NCBI GenBank assembly: GCA_036381125.1 | Contig: DASVDK010000105.1 | Coordinates: 1 to 13,048, forward strand | Length of the DNA stretch: 13,048 bases | Origin: DASVDK01 sp036381125 [NCBI: Thermodesulfobacteriota bacterium] | GTDB lineage: Bacteria; DASVDK01 | Direction of reading: 5' to 3' | Part shown: positions 6,528 to 13,048 of the stretch, piece by piece | Layout: every line of letters starts with the position of its first letter | Numbering within the stretch: the first letter of the stretch is position 1 | Translations under genes and position numbers: made by a program | Notes under the pieces: generated by a model | Seen by the model: only the letters and a program-made list of their open reading frames with translations | Database searches by the model: none | What the model was told of the DNA's origin: nothing

Positions 6528-6812
6528 GCCCCGCGCCAACGAGATCTGCCCCGGCAGCGGCTCGAACTCCGACCCGGGCGCGTAGATGAACGTGAACCCG
6601 CCCTGCACCTGCGTGCCCTCGAGCTGCGTGATGCCGGCGGCGTTGTAGTAGATGGCGGAGGGGTCGTCCGCCTGGGCCGCGAAGGCGCCGTTCATGCCCA
6701 TGGCCTTGGCACCGTGGGCACCGAGGCGGAAGCCGGTCGCCTGGCTCGTCGTCGCCAGGCCGAGGACTGCGAGAGGCAGCACGACGAGCGACATGAACAG
6801 CCGTCTGAGCAC
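5478..6812 (-). CDS. OmpP1/FadL-family outer-membrane hydrophobic-substrate transporter
   Basis: A 444-residue outer-membrane beta-barrel of the FadL family, which lets long-chain fatty acids and other hydrophobic compounds cross the outer membrane. Residues 1-25 are a signal peptide (RR, hydrophobic core, cut at SQA/TGF). The mature N-terminus GFRLGAHGAKAMGMNGAFAAQ and DDPSAIYYNAAG are the family hatch signature, with NAAG where NPAG is usual. The C-terminus ends in YAF, a typical barrel-assembly signal. The start is GTG at 6812 with AGGAGG 8 nt upstream; an ATG at 6794 would lose the charged signal-peptide end. It has its own promoter downstream of the lipase/acyl-CoA ligase unit, and shares a bidirectional hairpin with the convergent lipoprotein. 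Codon use is host-like in the first 90-95 codons and then relaxed to the stop. The substrate is not readable; the neighbours suggest fatty acids. Confidence 0.92.
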   Translation of the reverse strand: MLRRLFMSLVVLPLAVLGLATTSQATGFRLGAHGAKAMGMNGAFAAQADDPSAIYYNAAGITQLEGTQVQGGFTFIYAPGSEFEPLPGQISLARGTLNPTPASPSEASSKLFSLPTLFATKKVGEQTAIGFGLYVPFGLRVDWPDDWDGRNITTFDEIRATYLDFAVAHDLLPWWSVSAGLAYVKSDVRLSRTSYGVIPGTEAVFDFDADGWGVTYDVGTQVRMGDRVKIGAQYRHQAVVEYNGDFSSLTLDGAPFLPRTNATAKLPLPSTLIVGIAVKPTDWWTVEFDWDYTHWSSFQDLALHINTAPDPANLGAIQAGLTAGAPFPNRKWKNTSTYRVGTQFQVSEPLAIRLGYAYINTPIPDETLDPILPDSDRSAFTAGFGYKITKSLTFDFAYEYQYFHERTKNNAFLLTSPPGVDGLKANGTYNTEAHAVVTQLKYAF

Positions 6813-6882
6813 GGTGGACGCCTCCTGAAGAGCGCTCGAAGAGCCGATGGCTCGAGGGCTTGCATGCTATGGAAGCGGCCGG

Positions 6883-6912
6883 TTTGTACTACGGCTCCGG
6901 GCCCGAGGTCAA
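6883..6912 (-). promoter_or_regulatory. Predicted promoter of the FadL-family gene
   Basis: On the minus strand, TTGACC (6907-6912) is followed by an 18-nt spacer and TACAAA (6883-6888). The predicted start near 6876 gives a leader of about 64 nt. The form closely matches the isochorismatase promoter (TTGACC, 17 nt, TACAAG). The -35 box begins 7 nt after the stop of the upstream hydrolase gene. Confidence 0.5.
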
Positions 6913-6918
6913 GGAAAA

Positions 6919-7689
6919 TCACAGGGCCCGGACGAAGGGGCGCACGGCCGAGGCGAAGGCGCCCGGGGCCTCCACCGGCAGCATGTGACCGACGCCGGGC
7001 ACGACGACGAGCGCGGCGCCGGCGATGTGATCGGCAAGGAAGGCGGCAAAGCGGGGGGGCGTGAGCACGTCGGCCTCGCCGACGAGCACGAGCGCGGGGA
7101 TCCCGATCTCTCCCAGCCGCCCCCGCACGTCGAACGTCTGGCAGGCGCGAAAGTCGGCCCGCAGGACCTCGGACGGGGTCTTGCGCATCTCGGCGATGGC
7201 GCGGGCGAGCATCGCCTCCGAGGCGGCCGGACCGTAGGCGAGTCGGCAGATGCGCTCGACCGCGGCATCGGGGTCTCGCTCGAGGAGGTCCATCGTCTCG
7301 GGAGCGACGCCGAGTTTGGCGCCGGTTCCGACGAGGACGAGGCCGGCCACGCGGCCTGGCGCCTCGAGCGCGAGCGACAGCGCGATGCCGCCGCCCATGG
7401 AGTGGCCGACGACGACGGCGCGCTCGATGCCGACCGCATCGAGGAAGCCGGTGACGGTGTCGGCGTACCGGTCGAGGGTGATCCGGCCGTCGAGCGGTGC
7501 GGAGCGGCCGTGGCCGGGAAGGTCGAGCGCGTACACGGCGCGCTCGTCGCGGAACGCCACGTGGACCTGGGGCCACATGGCGGCGGCGCCGCCGGCGCCG
7601 TGGATGCAGACGAGCGGGACGGCCCGGGGGTCCCCGGACGGCCCGCCGAGGTAGGCGAGCGACCGTCCGCCCACCTCGACGGCGGGCAT
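6919..7689 (-). CDS. Alpha/beta-fold hydrolase
   Basis: A 256-residue cytoplasmic alpha/beta hydrolase without signal peptide. The oxyanion region is VCIHGAGG (27-34), the nucleophile elbow is GHSMGG with S97, the acid is D207 in VGEADVLTP, and the base is H235 in GVGHMLPVE; all triad members are in the usual order. LDLPGHGRS (56-63) is the typical strand after the oxyanion loop. The cap domain lies at about 120-185. Its ATG directly follows the TAG of the upstream lipase-like gene with no spacing and no clear ribosome site, so it is probably translationally coupled. It is the last gene of the acyl-CoA ligase unit. Esterase, lipase, enol-lactone hydrolase (PcaD-like) or BioH-like roles are all possible; the neighbours favour an ester or lipid substrate. 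Confidence 0.88.
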   Translation of the reverse strand: MPAVEVGGRSLAYLGGPSGDPRAVPLVCIHGAGGAAAMWPQVHVAFRDERAVYALDLPGHGRSAPLDGRITLDRYADTVTGFLDAVGIERAVVVGHSMGGGIALSLALEAPGRVAGLVLVGTGAKLGVAPETMDLLERDPDAAVERICRLAYGPAASEAMLARAIAEMRKTPSEVLRADFRACQTFDVRGRLGEIGIPALVLVGEADVLTPPRFAAFLADHIAGAALVVVPGVGHMLPVEAPGAFASAVRPFVRAL

Positions 7690-8544
7690 CTACGATGCGC
7701 GGCGCAGACGGCGGCGCTCGACGTCGAGCATCCAGCGCTCGACGTCGGCCAGCGCGCCGGCGCACCCGGGATCGGTGAAGACCTCGTGGCGGGCGCCGGG
7801 ATAGACCCGAAGGGTCACGTCGGCCCCGGTGAGGGCGCCGGCCAGCCTCCGGCTGCCCTCGGCCGACACGATGGGGTCGGCCTCCCCGTGCACGAGGAGC
7901 ACGGGGACCGAGACCCGCGCCGCGCCGGCCAGGGCGTCCCGGCGCGTCGCTTCGAACTCCCGGTACCAACCGGGCGTCACGACCCGATGGACGAGCGGGT
8001 CGCCGCCGTATCGGTCCTGGACGGCGGGGTCGCGCGAGAGCATGCGGGCGCGAATCCCGTTGTCGACCGGCAGGCGCGGTGCGACCCACGCCCCCACCCG
8101 CCCGAGGAGCCGCTTCCACGTCGGGACCGGCAGGATCGGGTCGATGCCGATCCCCGACAGCACGATGCCGGCAAGCCCGGGCACCCGCCGCCGCTCGACG
8201 AGCCGGAGCACGATGAGCGCCCCCAGGCTGTGGCCGACGAGCCAGAGCGGCGCGCCGCGCGGCGACTGTCGCGCCGTGGACACGACGAGGCCGAGGTCGT
8301 CCAGGTAGTCGTCGAAGCGCGCGACGTGACCGCGCGGACCGCCGGAACGGCCGTGACCGCGGAGGTCGGCGCCCGCCACGGAGATCCCGGCGCGAACCAG
8401 GTGGGCGACGAGCGGGCCGTGGCGGCCCATGTGCTCGCCGAGGCCGTGAACGACGACGGCGACCGATCGCGGGGTCCGGCCGGACGGGTCCCAGCGGTAC
8501 CAGGCGAGCGGCGTCCCGTCGGCCGCCACGAGCGAGGCGGTCAT
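7690..8544 (-). CDS. Monoacylglycerol-lipase-like alpha/beta hydrolase
   Basis: A 284-residue serine hydrolase of the monoacylglycerol lipase / lysophospholipase (Hydrolase_4) group, which releases a fatty acid from monoglycerides or lysolipids. The oxyanion HGLGEH is at 33-38, the group signature GHGRSGGPRGHV at 63-74, the nucleophile S106 in VGHSLGA, D223 in HGEADPIV and H253 in GARHEVF. No signal peptide is present, so it is likely cytoplasmic. The start is the ATG at 8544, whose ATGA overlaps the TGA of the SCP2-like gene; the longer upstream frame is an Arg-rich shadow. It lies next to an acyl-CoA synthetase, which suits activation of the fatty acid it frees. Family is well supported; exact substrate is inferred. 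Confidence 0.9.
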   Translation of the reverse strand: MTASLVAADGTPLAWYRWDPSGRTPRSVAVVVHGLGEHMGRHGPLVAHLVRAGISVAGADLRGHGRSGGPRGHVARFDDYLDDLGLVVSTARQSPRGAPLWLVGHSLGALIVLRLVERRRVPGLAGIVLSGIGIDPILPVPTWKRLLGRVGAWVAPRLPVDNGIRARMLSRDPAVQDRYGGDPLVHRVVTPGWYREFEATRRDALAGAARVSVPVLLVHGEADPIVSAEGSRRLAGALTGADVTLRVYPGARHEVFTDPGCAGALADVERWMLDVERRRLRRAS

Positions 8545-8870
8545 CCCTTGAGGAACAGGTCCTTCAGCGTGAAGGCGAGGCCGAGGTCTCCCTTGACCCG
8601 GAGGCGCCCGGTCATGAAGGCCGTGCCGGGGTCGAGCGTGCCGTTGACGATCGCGAGCCAATCGTCCGCGGCGCAGCGCACGATCACCTGCGGCGACGGC
8701 GCGGCGCCCTGCCGCACGCTGCAGACGCAGTCGGCGACGGCGACGTGCCACTGCCCGCCCCCGTCGCCCGAGAGGTCGAAGCCGAAGACGCTCGATACCC
8801 CGTCGGCCCGGTCGGCGCGGAAGGCCGCCGGCAGCCGCTCGAAGAAGGCGGATACGGTCTCGAAGCGCAT
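8541..8870 (-). CDS. SCP2 sterol-transfer-family protein
   Basis: A 109-residue single-domain protein resembling SCP2 / alkyl-sulfatase C-terminal domains. It shows the order expected for the fold: an N-terminal helix (VSAFFERLPAAFR), VFGFDLSG, WHVAVADC, QVIVRCAADDWLAIVNG (61-77) and the closing GTAFMTGRLRVKGDLGLAFTLKDLF (82-106). Such domains bind sterols, acyl chains or acyl-CoA in a hydrophobic tunnel. The ATG at 8870 has GGAG 5 nt upstream, inside the end of the acyl-CoA synthetase gene, 2 nt after its stop; a GTG at 8876 is less likely. Its own stop overlaps the lipase start. Position between an acyl-CoA ligase and a lipase suggests carriage of the shared lipid intermediate, which is inference. 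Confidence 0.85.
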   Translation of the reverse strand: MRFETVSAFFERLPAAFRADRADGVSSVFGFDLSGDGGGQWHVAVADCVCSVRQGAAPSPQVIVRCAADDWLAIVNGTLDPGTAFMTGRLRVKGDLGLAFTLKDLFLKG

Positions 8871-8872
8871 GC

Positions 8873-10738
8873 TCACTCCGTGCGGTGGCCGGACGCGGCC
8901 GTCTCGTAGAGTCGCTCGATGATGTCGCGATACTTCTCGGCGACGACCTTTCGCTTGATCTTCATCGTGGGCGTCAGCTCGCCGGTGGTCTGCGTGAAGT
9001 CCTCGGCCAGGATCGCGAACGCCTTGATCTGCTCGAAGCGGGCGAGCGGCGCGCTCCGCTCGTCGAAGATGCGGCGCACCGCCCGATACACCGCCTCGTG
9101 GCGGCAGACCTCCTCGTGGCTCCCCTCGATCCCCAACGTCTGCGCGAGCTTCTTCAGCTCCTCGGGGTTGAGCGTGACGAGGGCGACGAGAAACGGCCGC
9201 CGGTCGCCGTAGACCATGACCTGCGAGATCAGGGGGTGCCCCTTGAGGAGCCCCTCGATGTTCTGGGGCGCGGCCTTCTTGCCGCCGGCCGTGACGATGA
9301 GGTCCTTCTTCCGATCGGTGATGCGCAGGAAGCCGTCGGCGTCGATCTCGCCGATGTCGCCGGTGTGGAACCACCCGTCCTTGATGGCGGCCTCGGTCGC
9401 CTCCGGGTTCTTGAAGTAGCCCTTGAAGATGTTGGGGCCTCGCAGGAGGATCTCGCCGTCCTCGGCGATGCGCGTCTCGATGCCGGGGAAGGGCAGCCCC
9501 ACGGTGCCGAACTTGTAGCGATCGACGTGGTTCACGTGGGTCCCGGAGGCGGTCTCGGTGAGCCCGTACCCCTCCAGGATGAGGATCCCGGCGGCGTGGA
9601 AGAACTCGGCCACCGAGCGCGCGAGCGGAGCGCCGCCCGACACCATGAAGCGCAGCCGGCCGCCGACCCGCTCGCGCACCTTGTGGAGCGCGAGCGCGAA
9701 GGCGAGCCGGTGGCGCAGCCTGAGGCCGGCCGGAATCGGCTTGCCGGCCTGGAGGTGCCGGCTCACCTCCCGGCCCACGCCGAGCGCCCAGTAGAAGACC
9801 TTCTTCCGCAGGGCGGGCCCCGCCTCCACCCTCGCCAGCGCCCTCGCCTGGAACTTCTCGAAGAAGCGCGGCACGCCGAACATGATGGTCGGCCGCACCT
9901 CGCCCATGTTGTCGCCGACGGTGTCGAGGTTCTCGGCGTACGCGGTCGTGAACCCGATGACGATCGCGCCGAACTGGTTGATCCGCTCGTAGACGTGCGC
10001 GAGCGGCAGGAACGAGAGGGCGACGTCGTCCTCCGCGATGTCGAGCGCGCTGCGGCAGGCCCCGGCCGACGCGAGGAGGTTCGTGTGGGTCAGCATGGCC
10101 CCCTTGGGCGGTCCGGTCGTGCCCGAGGTGTAGATGATGCTCGCCACGTCGCCGGGCTGGAGGTCGGCGTAGCCGCGCTCGTACCGCTGCGGCTCCTTCG
10201 CCTCCACCTCGGCGCCGAGCGCCAGGAGCCGCGCGAAGTCGAGCACCATGGGGTCGCGCCGCTGCGCGTCGGTCAGCGCGGCCGGGTCGATCACCACGAT
10301 CCGCGCGAGCCTCGGGCAGCGCGATCGCACCTCGAGGATCTTCTCGAGCTGGTGGCGGTTCTCGACGACGACCGCGACGACCTCGGCGTCGCTCAGGATG
10401 TGCTCGACCTGGTTTGCGGGGTTCGTCGCGTAGATGGGGACGGTGAGGGCACCGGCCGTGATGGTGCCGAGGTCGGCGAAGGCCCACTCGGGACGGTTGC
10501 CGGAGAGGATCGCCACGGTCTCGCCGCGGCCGACCCCGAGGGCGCCGAGGCCGAGCGCCACCCGGCGCACCGCCTGACCGTACTCGCGCCACGTGATCGG
10601 GCGATACGCGCCGTCGCGCTTGACGAGGAGCGCGGTCCGGTCGGCCGACCGTGCCACCCGGTCGGCGAAGACCGCCGGCACAGTGGCGCCGGAGGTCCCG
10701 GACATGGGCGATGTCGTCCCCGGCGGCATCACGGCCAT
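8873..10738 (-). CDS. Long-chain fatty-acid--CoA ligase (AMP-forming)
   Basis: A 621-residue ANL-superfamily acyl-CoA synthetase of the long-chain (FadD15/ACSL-like) type: it forms acyl-AMP from fatty acid and ATP, then acyl-CoA. Motifs in order are the P-loop YTSGTTGPPKG (203-213), LPLAHVYER (244-252), YGLTET (391-396), GWFHTGDIGEID (455-466), the hinge DRKKDLIVTAGGKK (475-488) and the C-terminal lysine region PTMKIKRK (590-597). Length is normal for this group. The ATG at 10738 has AGGAG 7 nt upstream. It is the first gene behind a promoter that overlaps the end of the AAC(3)-like gene, and it runs straight into the SCP2 and lipase genes. It likely acts at the inner face of the cytoplasmic membrane on acids imported by the nearby FadL-family barrel. 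Chain-length choice cannot be read here. Confidence 0.95.
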   Translation of the reverse strand: MAVMPPGTTSPMSGTSGATVPAVFADRVARSADRTALLVKRDGAYRPITWREYGQAVRRVALGLGALGVGRGETVAILSGNRPEWAFADLGTITAGALTVPIYATNPANQVEHILSDAEVVAVVVENRHQLEKILEVRSRCPRLARIVVIDPAALTDAQRRDPMVLDFARLLALGAEVEAKEPQRYERGYADLQPGDVASIIYTSGTTGPPKGAMLTHTNLLASAGACRSALDIAEDDVALSFLPLAHVYERINQFGAIVIGFTTAYAENLDTVGDNMGEVRPTIMFGVPRFFEKFQARALARVEAGPALRKKVFYWALGVGREVSRHLQAGKPIPAGLRLRHRLAFALALHKVRERVGGRLRFMVSGGAPLARSVAEFFHAAGILILEGYGLTETASGTHVNHVDRYKFGTVGLPFPGIETRIAEDGEILLRGPNIFKGYFKNPEATEAAIKDGWFHTGDIGEIDADGFLRITDRKKDLIVTAGGKKAAPQNIEGLLKGHPLISQVMVYGDRRPFLVALVTLNPEELKKLAQTLGIEGSHEEVCRHEAVYRAVRRIFDERSAPLARFEQIKAFAILAEDFTQTTGELTPTMKIKRKVVAEKYRDIIERLYETAASGHRTE

Positions 10739-10785
10739 GTGCGATCTCCTCGCAAATTCAACGCCTTAGAACGCAGTTGCGCGCC

Positions 10786-10814
10786 ACTCTACCGGCGTGG
10801 TCCCGGGCTGTCAA
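10786..10814 (-). promoter_or_regulatory. Predicted sigma-70 type promoter of the acyl-CoA ligase operon
   Basis: The minus strand has a perfect TTGACA (10809-10814), a 17-nt spacer and TAGAGT (10786-10791, 4 of 6). The start near 10779 leaves a leader of about 41 nt. The TGA within the -35 box is also the stop codon of the AAC(3)-like gene, so promoter and coding end share bases. No FadR-like operator was recognised. Confidence 0.55.
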
Positions 10815-11587
10815 GGCGAAGCCGACGCCCGCGCCTCGTCGCACTCGGCGCATCCCGCGCCCCGCGGGTGGAGGAAGAGGAGCGGATCGTGCGCCAGGTG
10901 TCCGCAGGCGACCGCGACGATGTCCCGCGCGCGCGCGAGCCTCGCGCGCGCGTGGCCGACCGGCCCTTCCGCCTGCCGCCCGCGCGCCCGCAGCCACTCG
11001 TCCGCGAAGGCGAAGCGCTCGCAGCAGTGGTCGTTCTCCCCGTACTCGATCCGGACCAGCTCTCCGTCGCGGAGGACCAGGCACGACTTCGGCACGCGGT
11101 ACGGCACGCCCGCGAGGACCTCCGCCAGGTGGAGCGTCGTGTCGGACTCGTGACCGACGCCGACGAGGAGCACCTGCCCGTCCAGCTCGTGGACGCGACC
11201 GACGGGGCTCTCGGGGACGTGCGGCGGAAGGGGGAGCGGATCGGCGACGATCCGCTCCGCGTGCGGCCCGACCGCCGCGAAGGCGTGGACGTGGTCGCTC
11301 CGCCGGACGCCGGGCAGCCGCCAGAACGTGTCGGCCACGACGCCGAGACCCTGCGCCGCCGGGGTCGTCGCCGGATCGAAGGGCTCGTCCTCCTCGTCGC
11401 ACCAGGACGGCATCACCAGCGTGCCCCGGGGACCGAGCGCGTCGCGCAGCGCCTCGATCAGCCCGCTCGGCCCCCCCTCGACCGGCCGCACGGCCCGGAA
11501 CGACGCGTGCACGAGCAGGACCCCGCCTGCCTCGACGCCGAGCGCGCGGAGCTGGGTCGCGATCTCGGCGCGCGTGAGTGCCCGCAT
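10811..11587 (-). CDS. AAC(3)-family N-acetyltransferase (Antibiotic_NAT fold)
   Basis: A 258-residue member of the aminoglycoside 3-N-acetyltransferase family, which uses acetyl-CoA. Family marks are [10 protein letters not shown] (24-33), [13 protein letters not shown] (50-62), FDPATTP (70-76), [31 protein letters not shown] (81-111 region, read in parts), [30 protein letters not shown] (127-156 region) and [10 protein letters not shown] (208-217). Many chromosomal homologues are not known resistance enzymes, and no mobile element is nearby, so resistance should not be assumed. The protein is Cys-rich: C62, C168, C188, C189, C228 and a C-terminal CAEC (246-249), which may form a metal site. 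The ATG has AGGAGG 7 nt upstream. It follows the barrel-fusion gene by 41 nt and may be co-transcribed with it; its last codons overlap the promoter of the next operon. Confidence 0.87.
   Translation of the reverse strand: MRALTRAEIATQLRALGVEAGGVLLVHASFRAVRPVEGGPSGLIEALRDALGPRGTLVMPSWCDEEDEPFDPATTPAAQGLGVVADTFWRLPGVRRSDHVHAFAAVGPHAERIVADPLPLPPHVPESPVGRVHELDGQVLLVGVGHESDTTLHLAEVLAGVPYRVPKSCLVLRDGELVRIEYGENDHCCERFAFADEWLRARGRQAEGPVGHARARLARARDIVAVACGHLAHDPLLFLHPRGAGCAECDEARASASP
10926..10950. repeat. Perfect 12-bp inverted repeat inside the AAC(3)-like gene
   Basis: The arms 10926-10937 and 10939-10950 are exact complements around one central base. They consist mostly of CG steps and encode the Arg/Ala run [10 protein letters not shown]. 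It may simply reflect GC-rich codons for an Arg/Ala helix, but it would form a very stable hairpin near the 3' end of the message. Confidence 0.5.
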
Positions 11588-11628
11588 CCCTCTCCCTCCT
11601 CGCGCCCCGGCGCGCGTCGAGCCGCGAC

Positions 11629-13048
11629 TCAGAAGGTCTGGCTCGCCGAGATGTAGTAGCGCGTGTCGCCGGGTTGCGGGCCCCCGTCGAGCGGCATCGC
11701 GGCGTCGAGCGACCAGAGGACGGGGCTCACGCCGAAGATGCGCACCGCGAAGCGCAACCCCACGTTGAGGCCGGTGCGGTACTCGCTCCACCGGAACGGG
11801 TTGTGGTCGTCCGAGGCCTGGCCGGCCTCGACGCCGACGACGGCCGAGAGCCCCCCGAAGCCGATCAGGCCCGCCACCCACTGGTCGAGGTCGCGCACGA
11901 CGGGGAACCGGTACTCGACCGACCCGAGCGACAGGCTCCGGCCGCTGAACGCGTCGGTCGGGTAGGCCCTCAGCCCGTCGAAGCCGCCGAGGAGCAGCCC
12001 CTTGCCGAACGGGGGCTGCCCATCGAGCGTCTCCCCCACCTCGGCGCGCAGCGCGAGGGCCTGTCGCGGGCCGACGCGCAGGTAGCGCGTGAGCCGGCCC
12101 CGCACGATCAGGTAGTCGGCGTCGCTGCCGAGCGCCGCGTCGCTCAGGGTGAGGGTGACGCCGGCCGTCCCGCCCGACAGCGGGTGGCGCCGGTCGCGCC
12201 GGCTGTCGAACCCGTACCCGGCCGTCACCTCGGTGATCCAGCGCGCGTCCGACTCCTCGGGACCGAAATCGGGGTCGAGCCGTTCGCCCGTGATCGCCAG
12301 CGTGACGCCGTGGCGCCAGTCGCGCGGCCACGGGGGCAGCGCGAGGCCGACCGACGCGGTGAGGCCGGCCGACTCCTGGTCGCGGAACGCCCGCAGGCCG
12401 TAGACCGGCCGCCGCTCCCGGCCTCGCTGCGCCCTGAGGGCGGCGGCGAGCGACAGCTCGCCCTCGCGGATGTCGAGCGTGGCGCTGAACTCGGTGACGA
12501 GGACGCGCCACCTGGGCGGCAGGCGGTTGTCCTCGCGCCACCGGTCCTCGGTGACCCGGTCGGGGTCGACCTCGACCGCCGCGAAGGGCCGCGAGGTCCG
12601 CAGGCTGAAGGCCGCCGCCTCCGGCGCCTCGAGCGTGACGCGCTCCTCCCCCCCGCCCCGCAGGCGGATCGCCACGGGCACCGGCTCGAGGGCCGGCGCC
12701 TCGGCGGCGAGCCCGTCCGGCAGCCGACCCGCCGGCGGGCGGGCGGTCACGCGCACGGTCGTCTCGTGCGCGGGCGTCCCGGCGACGCGGCGCGACGCGA
12801 CCTCGAGGCGGTAGTCGACCGCGCGCGGCGCCGTCGTCCACTGTCGCACGAACGGGGCGAGGTCACGGCCCGACTGTGCCGAGAGCACCGCGACGAAGTC
12901 GGCCGCGAGCGGGTCGGCGCCGTAGGTGACGGCAGCGGCGGCCAGGTCGCCGAGACCGACCATGGTCAGGAGCTTCCGAGCGATGTGGGCGCCTCCCAGG
13001 CGCGGGCCGCCGAGCCGGGCGAGATCGAGCGGGTCCTCCACCACGGCG
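11629..13048 (-). CDS. M1-peptidase-like C-terminal region fused to an Omp85-type barrel (partial at 5' end)
   Basis: The frame is open at the right edge, so the true start is outside; 473 codons are visible. Residues about 1-175 look like the end of an M1/gluzincin peptidase: [31 protein letters not shown], a beta-sandwich with [10 protein letters not shown], and [17 protein letters not shown]. The zinc motif HExxH would lie beyond the window. Residues about 185-471 are a beta-barrel: alternating strands, [18 protein letters not shown] (351-368), [11 protein letters not shown] (372-382) and a final SASQTF ending in Phe. That pattern is typical of the Omp85/surface-antigen barrel (BamA/TamA type), and Phe is the usual barrel terminal residue. 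No POTRA domain is visible between the two parts. It would be anchored in the outer membrane with the peptidase-like part in the periplasm. The barrel call is firm; the peptidase call rests on weaker motifs. Confidence 0.78.
   Translation of the reverse strand, partial: AVVEDPLDLARLGGPRLGGAHIARKLLTMVGLGDLAAAAVTYGADPLAADFVAVLSAQSGRDLAPFVRQWTTAPRAVDYRLEVASRRVAGTPAHETTVRVTARPPAGRLPDGLAAEAPALEPVPVAIRLRGGGEERVTLEAPEAAAFSLRTSRPFAAVEVDPDRVTEDRWREDNRLPPRWRVLVTEFSATLDIREGELSLAAALRAQRGRERRPVYGLRAFRDQESAGLTASVGLALPPWPRDWRHGVTLAITGERLDPDFGPEESDARWITEVTAGYGFDSRRDRRHPLSGGTAGVTLTLSDAALGSDADYLIVRGRLTRYLRVGPRQALALRAEVGETLDGQPPFGKGLLLGGFDGLRAYPTDAFSGRSLSLGSVEYRFPVVRDLDQWVAGLIGFGGLSAVVGVEAGQASDDHNPFRWSEYRTGLNVGLRFAVRIFGVSPVLWSLDAAMPLDGGPQPGDTRYYISASQTF

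Noticed and set aside
7690-8751. N-terminal extension of the lipase-like protein
   Set aside because: The extra 69 residues are an Arg-rich shadow of the SCP2 gene; the ATG at 8544 with ATGA overlap fits the family length.
8541-10592. Long minus-strand frame that includes the SCP2-like protein as its C-terminus
   Set aside because: The upstream part overlaps the acyl-CoA ligase in another frame and is low-complexity. A normal start with ribosome site exists at 8870, so this is not a fusion.
10811-11587. Mobile aminoglycoside-resistance gene
   Set aside because: There is no insertion sequence, integron site or composition change around it, and the host-like codon use suggests a resident gene.
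8885-11656. Plus-strand open frame of 923 codons
   Set aside because: It lies opposite the acyl-CoA ligase and AAC(3)-like genes, has biased composition and no recognisable domain.
10811-12841. Long minus-strand frame ending in the AAC(3)-like protein
   Set aside because: Its first part is a shadow of the barrel gene; the real start at 11587 has a strong ribosome site.
1-13048. CRISPR arrays, tRNA or rRNA genes
   Set aside because: No regularly spaced repeats, cloverleaf sequences or conserved rRNA stretches were found on either strand.

Overview
The window is chromosomal DNA from a high-GC Gram-negative bacterium. Two outer-membrane beta-barrel proteins, a lipobox lipoprotein and a secreted envelope protein show the outer membrane. 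An indolepyruvate:ferredoxin oxidoreductase subunit suggests anaerobic or flexible amino-acid metabolism. The mix of FadL, FadD, SCP2 and IorA genes with about 70-80% GC coding DNA would fit an environmental lineage such as a deltaproteobacterium in the old sense, Binatota or Rokubacteria. This is an impression only; the sequence contains no rRNA or other marker to settle it. I see no tRNA, rRNA, CRISPR array, transposase or phage gene.

Layout. (1) Positions 1-2634, minus strand: a promoter, an isochorismatase-type cysteine hydrolase, and 13 nt later iorA, which runs off the left edge. (2) Positions 2728-3384, minus: a small secreted protein with a TolB/FlgO-like domain, followed by a strong hairpin. 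(3) Positions 3391-3733: a divergent intergenic region with a promoter facing each way, a nested inverted repeat and a three-arm hairpin leader. (4) Positions 3734-5419, plus: an Ig-like lipoprotein of unknown function. (5) Positions 5426-5466: a perfect 14-bp hairpin between convergent genes. (6) Positions 5478-6888, minus: an OmpP1/FadL outer-membrane transporter with its own promoter. (7) Positions 6919-10814, minus: a tightly packed unit of long-chain acyl-CoA synthetase, SCP2-like protein, monoacylglycerol-lipase-like hydrolase and a second alpha/beta hydrolase, behind a good sigma-70 type promoter. (8) Positions 10811-13048, minus: an AAC(3)-family N-acetyltransferase, preceded by the 3' part of a gene that joins an M1-peptidase-like C-terminal region to an Omp85-type barrel.

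Functionally, regions 6 and 7 read as lipid or fatty-ester uptake and activation: FadL admits the hydrophobic substrate, the two hydrolases cleave esters, the synthetase makes acyl-CoA and the SCP2 domain may carry the lipid or acyl-CoA. No beta-oxidation enzymes are in view. Region 1 belongs to 2-oxoacid (aryl pyruvate) oxidation. Regions 2-4 are envelope proteins of unknown role.

The most unusual signal is compositional. From about 5018 to 6527 the DNA drops to roughly 55-60% GC with relaxed third positions, and both boundaries lie inside open, in-frame genes (the lipoprotein and FadL). This looks like a replaced block of about 1.5 kb covering the 3' parts of two convergent genes. I found no clearly new multi-gene system; the best candidates for novelty are this mosaic block, the peptidase-barrel fusion and the structured leader of the lipoprotein gene.
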